From Adiantum capillus-veneris (taxonomy: Eukaryota > Streptophyta > Polypodiopsida > Polypodiales > Pteridaceae), in assembly GCA_014529385.2 (NCBI GenBank), contig CM043962.1, forward strand, positions 40,958,598 to 41,022,597: a stretch of DNA of 64,000 nt. Direction: 5' to 3'. The notes under the pieces are model-generated. The model saw only the letters and a list, made by a program, of their open reading frames with translations, was not told where the DNA came from and did not search any database. The translations under genes were made by a program, and so were the position numbers. Numbering within the stretch: the first letter of the stretch is position 1; each line of letters starts with the position of its first letter. Shown one piece after another: positions 47,766 to 59,336 of this stretch.

Positions 47766-48057
47766 AGGTCAAAGGACTTTTAACACTAACCATTGGAGGT
47801 CTTTAATGAAGCTAACCCTAAGGTCTTTTAAGCTCCATTAGATGCACATTGCTCTTTGATATACTACCTCCTTTTGGACCCTTATTGAGATGTAACCATC
47901 TCTCCTCTTGGTCCCTTGCTGAGGTAAGTCTAGAAGCACTTATTGCACATTGCTCTTTGATAGACCATCTCCTTTTGGACACCTATTGAGATGCAACCAT
48001 CTCTCCTTTTGGTAAGAGAAAATTATTTGGTAAAATTAGATATTATATTTTATGACA
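47766..48057 (-). repeat. End of left LTR of old Ty3 element O
   Basis: Ends ATTTTATGACA, like the LTR end of element Y, and is followed by the same purine tract (reading GAGAGAGGTTA on the minus strand). A roughly 100-bp internal repeat (TTGCTCTTTGATA ...) occurs at 47850 and 47953. The outer LTR start is not identified. Confidence 0.6.
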
Positions 48058-49717
48058 TAACCTCTCTCTTGAAATCATAGTCGTCCTCGACTATGAGGTA
48101 GAGAAGATAAAGCCTAGTCATTGGTCCATGTTACTTAGCGGGTAGAGCATCCCTTTTGACCCTTCGACATCATTCCAAGATGGATGACTAATCCATTTGG
48201 TGCTTGGAAGACGTAGCTGCTGCAAGCATGTTTGCTCTTTAGTCCATATCATACTTCCAAAGTAGAGTGACAAGTTCTACTTGGTGTTTGGGAGACGTCG
48301 TCACCACAAACATGATTCTAAGCATTCATACTACTTAAATTTTTCCACAATAAAAAGAGAACTAGTCTTATAAGACAAAAACATTTTTCATTTAAAATGC
48401 ATTTTCATATGCTTACTGTAGTGCAAAATTGTAAGCATTGACAAGATTCATAGTATCCTTAAGCTAGGTTCCTTGCATCCATTTAGCATCTTTAAAAGGA
48501 TAATTCTTTAACTTAATAAGACATCATCAGATAATCTTATTGTTCTTAATACCTTGTCTTCATGTCATAGGATGGACTCAGATTGAAGTACTTGATCTCC
48601 GATTTTTGGAGGGTCTGCAACTATTGCTTCTTTTGATGGCGCTCCTTTGTAAGGCTTACATAGGCTCTCATGGAAAACATGGTGCATGAGCCAATGGTTG
48701 GGGCAACTTAATTGATAAGCCATCTCATTGATTGGCTTAAGAATTTAAAAAGGAACATAGTATATTTTTGATAGATTAGCATAATACTCTTGGTGGCCCA
48801 TAGGATTCTTGCCCGTAGTATGCCTTGGACGAGCCTTGAGAAACTTTAACAAAACCCAATCATGTTTCTTAAAGGCTAAGTCTCTTCTATGCTTATTAGC
48901 AGTAGCCCTTTTTGCCTTTTCTTTGAGATGGATATAACCTCTTTAATCTTTGGAAAAGATTATTGTGATTCTCGGCTATATTCATCAGCAGTGAAGATCT
49001 TCCCATGTACTTTAAGTAGTAAGGGACTTTTGGATCTTCCTTCTTTAACCTCAAAAGGTACTTTCCCCATACAAGTATGTACAATATCATTGTACGCATA
49101 CTCTATAAGAGGTAGGTACTTCTATCATTGAGAATATTGATCTACTTCCATGACATAGGCTTTTAGTATATCAAGAATCATTAGATTAGTTATTTCACTT
49201 TGGTCATCCGTTTGTGGATGATAGGCCAAAAGAGAAATTTAATCTACTTCCTAGATTCTCAAAGAGACCCTTCTAGAAATTACTAGTTATTCTAGGATCT
49301 TTGTCCGACACTATGGGTGTTGGAAATCCACGATGCTTGAAAATTTGAGATCTAGAGAGGGTTGCCATTTGATGTGCCTTAATGGTCTTTTTGAAAGGCA
49401 TAGAGTGTGTTTTCTTGTTAAGCCTGTCGCGACTAGAACAATCCAAGTTGCTTCCCTTGATCAAATCTCAACTTTTGGTATACCACGCATTTTGAAACAT
49501 ACTATTGTATGTTTACTTTTCATGGTAGACCAACAAAAATACATTTCTACTCCTTGAAGAGTAGATTATGGATTCCCTTTTTGCCCCACATAAGGAGAAG
49601 TATGGGATTCATACATGACTTTCTTATTGTATGGGTGAGTAACACATAGCCTATTGCCGTTTGGAAGATAACCATCCTTCAAGGTGAATGGTTTTTTTTC
49701 TTCCCTAATGCAAAGGC
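48058..49717 (-). pseudogene. Old Ty3 element O: integrase and chromodomain end
   Basis: Parallel to 51615-53375 of element Y throughout, with about 20-25% difference by eye. A readable piece is 49464-49273, with KKTIKAHQMATL, HRGFPTPIVSDKDPRITSNF (second catalytic Asp region of integrase). The chromodomain region is around 48410-48560. It ends at 49717 with AAGGC, where solo LTR X begins; the rest continues at 59337. Confidence 0.85.
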
Positions 49718-49801
49718 TGTTAGGAAATAAGACATAGCTAAATGGATAATTGAGTAGATTACTTAATGGAGAAAGACAAATTTACATACACAAGATTATA
49801 G

Positions 49802-49836
<35 letters not shown>

Positions 49837-50020
49837 CACGATATACGTGGTTCACCCAATGTGGGCTACGTCCACGGGAAAGCAGCCACTCAATGGCTTT
49901 AGTACTTCAAAACAAGAAGTAGTTTACAAAGAGATTATACCCTTAATGGAGCTCCCGCCTTGCTTCAGTCTCACCACCTCACACTCACCTTGTTGCATCA
50001 ACTTCACACACTATGAAATG
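49718..50020 (-). mobile_element. Solo LTR X, left part
   Basis: Starts TGTTAGG on the plus strand, preceded by AAGGC (49713-49717). The other end, TTAACA, is at 59331 and is followed by AAGGC (59332-59336). The element is 768 bp without the young Ty3 insertion. It contains a (GA)n run at 49805-49832. Confidence 0.85.
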
Positions 50021-51614
50021 TGTAACATTTAATGGCCTAATAACTTATGTGTAGCGGAAATTAGCATGAACATAGTGGGCATTTCATTAGAGTAGATTCC
50101 TAATGAGAATTACAAGAGTGCTTGGGTGGAGAGAGCAACAAAAAACATAACACCTAGCTAGATAGCATCGACAATACTTTCAAAAGAGAGAGCAATTAAG
50201 CTATTGACAACAGTTGAGGACCGGATTTTCATGGAGCCGGTCCCCCCTCCAAAAGGCTTTGTATTATGGTTTCTCCCATCAAGAGAGACATTGTACAATA
50301 CAATTCTTTGTGTTCCTTCAAGACTAGCTAGTGCAATGAAGATGGAAACTTCATGCACTAAGCAAAACAGTTAACAAACACAACTTGAATTATCCCCATT
50401 CTCAGACCCAAGACCTCACACACCTTCGAAGATGGTGAGAGCTAGCAGGGTATGAGAGTGGATTGAGAGGAAGAAGGAGTATCTTACGAGAAAGATGTAC
50501 ATCTCCTCACATAATCACTCATATTAGCATAGCTTAGCTTAGTAATTAGCTTGGTAGAGGAGATGAGCATGCATTGAAGCTTGGCTCTTGGTTGGATTTG
50601 CATCCACATGCCAAGAGAGTGTTAATGTAGGCTTCTATCTCACAAGCTTGGAGTAGGTGATGAGTTCTCCATTAAAGCTTGGGAAGAGATAGTCTTCTCT
50701 TTCTTCACACATGAGCTTGTGTGAGCGTGTGTGTGATAATGCCTTGCAAAAATCAGCCCCCTCTCTCTCTTGGGCGAGCCCCCTTGCTAATTGCTCTTGT
50801 TGAAGCCTCATTGGCCCTCCCCAAGTCAAGCCAATTACAATTAAGCAGCATAAGTGATAGCCTTCTGACATGTGTCCCCCTTTCCCCTTTTGTGAGAGCT
50901 TTAGGTAATTAAATAATTAAAGTAAACTCTCATTGGACCCCTTTGCCTCCTGGCCAATAGGAATCATGCAAGCCATTGGGCTCTTGAATGCTCATTGGAC
51001 CCCTTAGGAGACTGCCCAATAGTCTTCTAGGAGACTTAATTCTCATTGGTTTCTTTTATTAAATGTTTTTAAATTAATTAAACTAGATTTACTCTAGCTT
51101 AATTCTCATTGGTCCACTTCAAGGGTCTTCCAATAGGAATTGGGCACACCTTGTGGGCATCTGGCCTAGGGAGCTGACATGTGTCCCTAATTCCCTTTGT
51201 GAAAAGGGAGCCTGTGTGTGTGTGTGTGTGTGTGGCTTTCTCTCTCATCCCCTACCTTTAGGGCTCGCCCCCTCCCATGTAGGGATGTGCAAAGACTTTT
51301 AGGGCACACACAAAGCATCCAATTTTCCCTAGGGTTGACCTTTGGACACAACCTTTGAATTTTGGAACCTTAGCATTTTGGAAGTCTTAATGGGCTGAAC
51401 CTTAGGGTCTTTTTAGCCCATTGTTGCACATGGCTCTTTTGCAGATGGCCCCCCCCTTTGGATCCCTATTTTCCCTCCTTTGGATCCCTATTGTGGCCGG
51501 TCTGCTAGCTTAACCAATATTCTAGCTTTTTCTCCCCTGGTACCTCTCCACATTAAATGATCAGTTTAATATGAGAAAATCATTTAGGAGAATTAGATAT
51601 TGATTATTATGACA
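50021..51614 (-). repeat. 3' LTR of element Y
   Basis: 1594 bp, nearly identical to 57270-58861. It contains a short TG repeat near 51213-51234. Confidence 0.96.
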
Positions 51615-51628
51615 TTACCTCTCTCTTG
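51615..51628 (-). promoter_or_regulatory. Polypurine tract of element Y
   Basis: Minus strand reads CAAGAGAGAGGTAA directly before the 3' LTR; primes plus-strand DNA synthesis in the family. Confidence 0.75.
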
Positions 51629-51970
51629 AAATCATAGTCGTCCTCGACTATGGTGTAGAGAAGATAAAGCATATTCATGAGTCCTTTTCTTAGCGGGTAG
51701 AGGATCCCTATGTTACCCTACGACATCATTCCATAATGGATGACTAGTCCATTTGGCGTTTGAGAGCCTAAGTCTGCCGCAAGCATGGCTGCACATCAGT
51801 CCTATCAGTCTTCCATAGTAGAGTGACAAGCTCTACTTGGTGTTTGGGAGACGTCGTCTCCGCAAACTTGATCTAAGCATGAATACTACTTCATTTTTGT
51901 GCACAAATAAAGAAAAAGAGAGTCTTATAAGACAAAAATTTTGTTCGTTTTTAACATTTTGTACATTTTC

Positions 51971-52250
51971 TTACTCTTGGGAATCATTGTAAGCATTGAC
52001 AAGGTTTAGGTTATCCTTTAATTGTATGCCTTGCATCCATCTAGCATCTTCAAAAGGATAATTCTTAAACTTAATAAGATATCGTCGGATAGTCTTACTG
52101 CCTCTTAATACCTTGTCTTCATGTCGGAGAATGGACTCGGGCTGCAGCACCTCCTCTTGGTCCTCGATCTCCGGTGGGTCTTCAATAGTTGGTTCTTGAG
52201 GTGGCTCTCCTTTGTAAGGCTTTAATAGGCACATGGAAAGCATTGTGTAT
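51971..52250 (-). pseudogene. Element Y integrase C-terminal chromodomain
   Basis: Shifted by one base from the main frame near 52215-52250. The residues PPEIEDQEEVLQPESIL, then a gap, then RRYLIKFKNYPFEDARW match the chromodomain that ends integrases of chromoviruses and guides insertion to heterochromatin in that family. One of the usual aromatic cage residues, in the E-x-x-W position, appears as Trp in ARW. Stop at 51971. Confidence 0.8.
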
Positions 52251-53696
52251 GAGCCAATGATTGGGCAACTTGAGTTGATAGGCCATCTCATTGATTGGCC
52301 TAAGAATCTGGAAGGGACCATAGTACCTTTTTGCTAGTTTAGCATAGTACTTTTGGTGGCCCGTAGGATTCTTGCCCGTCGTGTGCCTTAATCGAGCCTT
52401 GGGAAACTTTAACAAGACCCAATCATTTTCTTTAAAGGCTTGGGCTCTTCTGTGCTTGTCAGCAGCAGCCTTTTGCCTTTGCTGTGAGATAGAGATAACA
52501 TCCTTAATCTTTTGAAAAGATTCTTGTAGGTCTCGGCTATACTCATCTGCAGCGAAGATCTTCCCATGTACCTTAAGTAGCAAGGGACTTTTTGATCTTC
52601 CCTCAATTACCTCGAAAGGTGCTTTTCCCATGGAAGTATGTACAGTGTTATTGTAAGCATACTCCACTAAGGGTAAGTACTTCTCCCATTGGGATCTTTG
52701 ATCTACTTCCGTTACATAGGCTTTTAGTAGATCGAGAATGGTTAGGTTAGCTATTTCACTTTGGCCATCAGTTTGTGGATGATAGGCCGAAGAGAAGTTT
52801 AGCCTTGTTCCTAAATTCTCAAAGAGACCCTTCCAGAAATTACTGGTCATTCTAGGATCTCTATCCGACACTATGGACGTGGGCAAGCCATGGTACTTGA
52901 AAATTTGTGAAATAAAGAGGGTTGCCATTTGATGGGCTTTGATAGTCTTTTTGACAGGTATAAAATGAGCTTGTTTACTAAACCTGTCTACTATCGTCCA
53001 TATTCCCGTATTCCCATGGATAGACTTAGGCAATCCAAAGATAAAATCCATGGATATGCTCTCCCATGGTGAATTAGGGATTGGCAAGGGTTGAAGCAAT
53101 CCAAGTTGCTTCCCTCTATCAAATTTTGTCTTTTGGCATACCACACATTTGGAAACATACTCTTGTATGCTCACTTTCATGGTAGGCCAATAGAAATATG
53201 TTTCAATTCCCTTTAAGGTAGACTGAATCCCTCTATGCCCCGCATAAGGTGGAGCATGAGATTCATACATTACTTTCTCACGTAGTGAGTTAGTAACGCA
53301 TAGTCTATTGCCATAGAGAAGATAACCATCTTGTAAAGTGAATGGTTCTTCTTTCTTCCCTAATGCCAGGGCTGAAATCACATCTCTAAAATCGGGATCA
53401 ATAGCATACTCATCTATCATTGAAGATAGATCATTGTGAGTTGCTATGGAAACCGCATTCACTCTCGGCCGTCTTGAGAGTGCATCAGCTACTTGATTAT
53501 CCTTGCCAGCAATGTGAGCAATATGAAAATGAAATTGCGAAAGGAAATTCGCCCACCTCATTTGTTTGTCGGAGAGCTTGGTCTGTGTCATGAAGTACTT
53601 AAGACTTTGGTGATCCGTTCGCAGAATGAAAGGAGTCCCCAATAAATAGTGCTTCCATGAGTCTAAGGCATGTAGAACAGCAAGGAGTTCTTTTTC
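52182..53696 (-). pseudogene. Element Y RNase H end and integrase
   Basis: Same frame as the upstream gag-RT, after a TAA. RNase H ends with RTDHQSLKYF and HIAGKDNQVADALSRR. Integrase has the HHCC zinc domain (HAPPYAGHRG ... CVVC) and the D-D-E core (SMDFIFGLP, IVSDRDPRMTS, PQTDGQSEIAN). The GPF-like ending leads into NHWLIHNAFHV, where the frame is lost. All catalytic residues are present. Confidence 0.93.
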
Positions 53697-56600
53697 TTAT
53701 ATGCCTAGAGCTTGCTCAACAGGGTCGAGCCTTCGACTCTCATAGCCTATGGCGTGCCCTTCTTGGAGCAAAACAGCTCCAAGGCAATCACCACAAGCAT
53801 CACATTGGACCTCAAATGGTTTTGAGAGATCCGGTGGTGTAAGCACAAGTTGAGAGATAAGCTTTTCTTTAAGCTTTTCAAAAGCATTGTTCTCCTTAGC
53901 AGACCATGTATACCTAACACTTTTCTTTGTTAGGTCATGTAATGGTCCCGCAATTTGTGAGAACTTTTCTATGAAGCGTCTATAGTATGCACACATACCT
54001 ATGAAGCTTCTTAGTTCATGCAGATTCCTTGGTTTAGGCCATCCTTTTATTACCTCTAACTTGGATGGATCCATTTGGATGCCATCTTGAGAGATAATGT
54101 GACCTAAATACTGAATCTCTTGCAAGAAAAATTCACTTTTCTTTCGATTAACATAAAGTTTATTCTCTCTTAAAACTTGAAATATTACCTGAAGGTGTTG
54201 CTTGTGTTCCTGCAATGAATTAGAGTAGATGATAATATCATCAAAGAACACTCCAGTGAAGGTTCGATGAGGCCTGAACAGCTTCTCCATCAAGCGGTTG
54301 AATGTGGCTGGTGCATTGGTCAAGCCAAAAGGCATGACAATGTATTCGTAAAGACCAAATGTAGTACGAAATGCGGTCTTTACAATGTCTTGATCAACTA
54401 TCCTTATTTGATGATAACCACTTTTTAGGTCAACCCTACTGAAGTAGGTCGATCCTTGTAGCTTATCAAATAGGTCTTCTACCCGTGGAACGGGAAACCT
54501 ATTCTTGATAGTGATCCTATTTAGTGCTCTATAGTCGACACACATACGATATGTGCCGTCTTTCTTTTGCACTAATAGCACAGGTGAGCAAAATGGAGAT
54601 GAGCTTGGCCTAACCATACCCTTCTCAACTAACTCATGCACTTGCCGCATAATCTCCTCTTGTTGAGCTTGAGAAACTCTATAAGGAGGTTTATTAGGCG
54701 GTGAACTTCCTGGAAGAAGTTCAATTGCATGGTCATCATTACCTCGTTTAGGAGGTAGCTCACAAGGGATGTCGTCAATAAAAACATCTTGAAACCCCTT
54801 GAGAAAATTGAATAACTCTAATTCCTTTTGGTTGCTTTTATTTTCTTTTGCTAAAGCATTAGGTTCATTTTGAGAGTCTTTAACAAAAATCATGTACACG
54901 GAAATAGAGCTCTTTATTGACTTGTTGAAAGCTGGTGTATGTACAAAGGGGATGGTGTTACCCATTTCCTTAGCATCTATATACATGTCTTTTTCCCTGA
55001 ACTTAAAGGAGATTCTCCTTTCAGGAAATTTAACATCGGCAGCCAGGCGGTCAAACCATGGTGCCCCTAGGATTACATCCTCATGCTTGAGAGGAGAGAT
55101 AAAGAAGTCCTCTTTGTCCACATAGCCTTGGACATGAAGCCTCAATTTCCCAATTAAGGGAGTGACTGAAGCTTCTTGCCCCTTGAAGGCACTGTCTGCG
55201 GGTAGGACATCTCCCATCTCGTAGGATTGTAACCCTAGCATGGTGGCCAACTCTATAGATATAAAATTGTGAGTAGAACCAGGGTCAAAGAGAATAAAAG
55301 CATCATGTTCTCTTACCTTTTCCCAAGCATGGCATAGAGGAGATCCTTTGTGAGTTGTTTGGTGAGTCTCCTCCTCTTGGATTTCAACCAAGGAAGCTCT
55401 AGGAGGATCTTGGCGGTTGTTCTTTTGGGGACAAGTGTCAGGAGAGAGTTTATTCTTACCTTTGTAAACTCCCTTCTCTTTAGCTTTGTTGGAGTTGCCC
55501 TTAGGAGACTTTTGGACATTGTCCTTCCCCTTAGGCTCATTGGAACCCTTGTTTTCCGGGGGCTTATTATTTCTTTTTGCCCCCGTTTGGAAATTGATTC
55601 GAGAGGCGACCATAGTGTGGTGTATTACCGCCGATATGGTACGTGGTCTTTGGGAGTTGACATACTCCGCCATTTCTTCGGTTAAGCCCGCACAAAATTG
55701 TTGCTTTTGCTCTCCAAAATCCAACCTTTTGAAGACAATGGCTTTGAGTTGTAAGTCCCAAAACTTGTCTACATATTTGTGGATGGATTCATTGGGAGAG
55801 AGCTTTAAGCTTCGCCATTCGGTGAGTACTTTGTCTTTGGCATCGGTGGCCAAAAACTGCTTCATAATGGAAGCTCTTAAAGCCTTCCATGTTCGTGGAG
55901 CTTCACCGTTGGCTCGTAGGCTAGACCACCATTTTCTGGCGGACTTTTGAAAGTGCAGAGCTACATGGCGTAGCTTAGAGGACTCCGTGAAGCCCTCATC
56001 TCCAAACGCCGCATCGAATTGTTGGATAAAGGCCAAGACTTTCTCCGTAGCACCAAAGGTACCATCATAGGTAAGGAAAGAGATGCTCTTCCCTCCCTCT
56101 TTGAATTTCTTCAACTTGGACGACCTCTTCCATGCGGCATAGGATTTCCTATGGCCTCTTCTTTTTGATGGTTCAAAGGTTGCACCATCACTTTCTTCAG
56201 AAGGTGAAGAATTTGAAGAAGGTGGAGAAGAGGGTGACCTCTTTCTCGCCTTTTTCTTGTCTTGATCTTTGTCGTCTTCACCATAGCTTTCATAAGAGGA
56301 AGAGGATGAAGAAGATGGAGAAGAGGGTGTCCTCTTTCTCGCCTTTTTCTTCTCTTGCTTTTTATCATCCCTCTTTGAATTGTGGTGGGGAGAAGAATAT
56401 GATGGTCTTCTCCGCTTTGGTGGTGATGGAAAGCGTTTAGCCCGCCGTCTTCGTGGAGCCATCTCCGCCGAGGTGGCAGGAGACTCACTTCTCTCTCGTT
56501 CCTTCGGTGGAGGCTCTTGAGTTCTCCTTTGGGAAGGAGATACATCATCAAGAAGTAAATTTTTGAGCCCTTCATAAGGATTCTCTTCTTCTTCCCGAAT

Positions 56601-56852
56601 CAGAGAGAGACCTCTTTTGGTAGTCTCACAAGGAGGCTTCCTAGGTGTTCTCTCGTCATGGTGATGAGCTTGGAGAATCCCGTGAGCACGGAGCTGCCGT
56701 TGCACTTCACTTTGGAGAGATGGATTGCCCATGGCTTGTTGAAGCCTAGAAACAAGATAGTTAACAAGCATTGAAGCATCATTAGTAGCTTGCTCATGAG
56801 CAAACTCAAAGTTATCAACATTAATTTCACTCTCTTTACTATTGTCAGCCAT
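53697..56852 (-). pseudogene. Element Y gag-protease-RT polyprotein
   Basis: 1051 codons from ATG at 56852. Residues 100-235 are rich in Ser, Arg and Lys, with two KKKARKR(T/S)PSSP units. The gag core is at 250-420 (KWWSSLRA). Only the last Cys of a zinc knuckle remains (about 474). Protease DPGSTHNF lies at 523-530. RT carries KKDGTYRMCVDYRAL at 763-777 and the catalytic FFDD at 869-872. RNase H begins QCDACGD near 1016. The TAA at 53697-53699 stands where element O keeps a Tyr codon, so a single transversion ends the frame. The 5' leader before ATG is 56853-57269, with no gene. Confidence 0.94.
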
Positions 56853-57256
56853 TCTAACAACTTTTAGGTGTAAACTTTTTAGGTGTACTTTGGCACTTCA
56901 AGCCCTAGTTGCTACTCCTCTTTATCCCTTTAGAAAAAGCACTCAAGCTACTGTACCCGCGGCTCGAATACCATTAATTGCAAGGAATAGAAGAGAGGGT
57001 CTTTCGACACCAAAACAGCACCGGCTCCTGTTAAGCTTCTAATAGCTCAATAGTGGTTAAGCCGTCGGCAAGCCCCGTAGGACTCCACTATTAAGACCAT
57101 AGCTCTCGACGGTGATGCCCCGTTAACTGCACAAAGGCAGGCGCACTGCAAGGCTGAAAAATCCCTATTCTACTTACTCACAGGCAATTAATAATACCAA
57201 CCATTTGTAGCTAGCTTGAGGACCTCCCTTCTTGAGCAAGAAAAGAGAAACCTTGA

Positions 57257-57268
57257 GCTCTAATACCA
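57257..57268 (-). promoter_or_regulatory. Primer binding site of element Y
   Basis: Minus strand TGGTATTAGAGC, one change from the initiator-Met consensus, next to the LTR. Element O keeps the consensus form. Confidence 0.85.
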
Positions 57269-57269
57269 A

Positions 57270-58861
57270 TGTAACATTTAATGGCCTAATAACTTATGTG
57301 TAGCGGAAATTAGCATGAACATAGTGGGCATTTCATTAGAGTAGATTCCTAATGAAAATTACAAGAGTGCTTGGGTGGAGAGAGCAACAAAAAACATAAC
57401 ACCTAGCTAGATAGCATCGACAATACTTTCAAAAGAGAGAGCAATTAAGCTATTGACAACAGTTGAGGACCGGATTTTCATGGAGCCGGTCCCCCCTCCA
57501 AAAGGCTTTGTATTATGGTTTCTCCCATCAAGAGAGACATTGTACAATACAATTCTTTGTGTTCCTTCAAGACTAGCTAGTGCAATGAAGATGGAAACTT
57601 CATGCACTAAGCAAAACAGTTAACAAACACAACTTGAATTATCCCCATTCTCAGACCAAGACCTCACACACCTTCGAAGATGGTGAGAGCTAGCAGGGTA
57701 TGAGAGTGGATTGAGAGGAAGAAGGAGTATCTTACGAGAAAGATGTACATCTCCTCACATAATCACTCATATTAGCATAGCTTAGCTTAGTAATTAGCTT
57801 GGTAGAGGAGATGAGCATGCATTGAAGCTTGGCTCTTGGTTGGATTTGCATCCACATGCCAAGAGAGTGCTGATGTAGGCTTCTATCTCACAAGCTTGGA
57901 GTAGGTGATGAGTTCTCCATTAAAGCTTGGGAAGAGATAGTCTTCTCTTTCTTCACACATGAGCTTGTGTGAGCGTGTGTGTGATAATGCCTTGCAAAAA
58001 TCAGCCCCCTCTCTCTCTCTTGGGCGAGCCCCCTTGCTAATTGCTCTTGCTGAAGCCTCATTGGCCCTCCCCAAGTCAAGCCAATTACAATTAAGCAGCA
58101 TAAGTGATAGCCTTCTGACATGTGTCCCCCTTTCCCCTTTTGTGAGAGCTTTAGGTAATTAAATAATTAAAGTAAACTCTCATTGGACCCCTTTGCCTCC
58201 TGGCCAATAGGAATCATGCAAGCCATTGGGCTCCTGAATGCTCATTGGACCCCTTGGGAGACTGCCCAATAGTCTTTTAGGAGACTTAATTCTCATTGGT
58301 TTCTTTTATTAAATGTTTTTAAATTAATTAAACTAGATTTACTCTAGCTTAATTCTCATTGGTCCACTTCAAGGGTCTTCCAATAGGAATTGGGCACACC
58401 TTGTGGGCATCTGGCCTAGGGAGCTGACATGTGTCCCTAATTCCCTTTGTGAAAAGGGAGCCTGTGTGTGTGTGTGTGTGTGGCTTTCTCTCTCATCCCC
58501 TACCTTTAGGGCTCGCCCCCTCCCATGTAGGGATGTGCAAAGACTTTTAGGGCACACACAAAGCATCCAATTTTCCCTAGGGTTGACCTTTGGACACAAC
58601 CTTTGAATTTTGGAACCTTAGCATTTTGGAAGTCTTAATGGGCTGAACCTTAGGGTCTTTTTAGCCCATTGTTGCACATGGCTCTTTTGCAGATGGCCCC
58701 CCCTTTGGATCCCTATTTTCCCTCCTTTGGATCCCTATTGTGGCCGGTCTGCTAGCTTAACCAATATTCTAGCTTTTTCTCCCCTGGTACCTCCCCACAT
58801 TAAATGATCAGTTTAATATTAGAAAATCATTTAGGAGAATTAGATATTGATTATTATGACA
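57270..58861 (-). repeat. 5' LTR of element Y
   Basis: 1592 bp, promoter LTR for the minus-strand element. Confidence 0.96.
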
Positions 58862-58866
58862 AAATG

Positions 58867-59331
58867 TGTGTAGAAATGGCCTCCTTTTATAGGCCAAAAG
58901 GGTTGCCCTCTCTTATGAGAGGAAGCCATGTGTAGCCGCCCTTGTGTGAATAAGTCCAAATCGGACCCTCAAATCCGCCCATGTGTGGCCGCCCTTGAGA
59001 AGACAAGTCCGCTTTTGAATTCGGCCACCGGCCACTGGCCATTGACTTCCGACCACCGGCCACCAGCCATTGACTATCGGCCACCGGCCAACCGACGGTT
59101 GTTTTCCGACCACTTTCCTGCCGCCGTCCGGTCATAATATTCAGGCGAAAAGGAATATTCCGGCGAGGGAAAAAAATTCAAAGTTACCCCTGGTTTTTTA
59201 CTGTGAAAATTTTGGTTTCTGGTGAGTGATTTACCTTCACGCACGATGGCTTCTCCTCATAATGGGGGCCTTACAAATGTGCGCTTTTACCACAGAAAAT
59301 TACAAGGGTACATCAGGCTCCATACTTAACA
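58867..59331 (-). mobile_element. Solo LTR X, right part
   Basis: A minus-strand TATA box TATAAAA at 58885-58891 shows its likely direction. Three units of a 28-bp GC-rich repeat (CGGCCACCGGCC...) start at 59022, 59050 and 59078. It ends in TTAACA, the inverted match of its TGTTA start, then AAGGC. Confidence 0.85.
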
Positions 59332-59336
59332 AAGGC

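Larger units (their letters stand above)
50021..58861 (-). mobile_element. Young Ty3 element Y with chromodomain
   Basis: 8.84-kb minus-strand element with LTRs of 1594 bp (50021-51614) and 1592 bp (57270-58861) that differ at only about ten sites. Target duplication AAATG is at 50016-50020 and 58862-58866. The PBS is of initiator-Met type with one change, and a purine tract adjoins the left LTR. One gag-pol frame is interrupted by one stop and one frameshift. It lies inside solo LTR X and is related to the older element O around it. Confidence 0.97.

Noticed and set aside
50158-50358. 66-codon ORF repeated at 57407
   Set aside because: Present twice only because it lies in the two LTRs of element Y; no domain.
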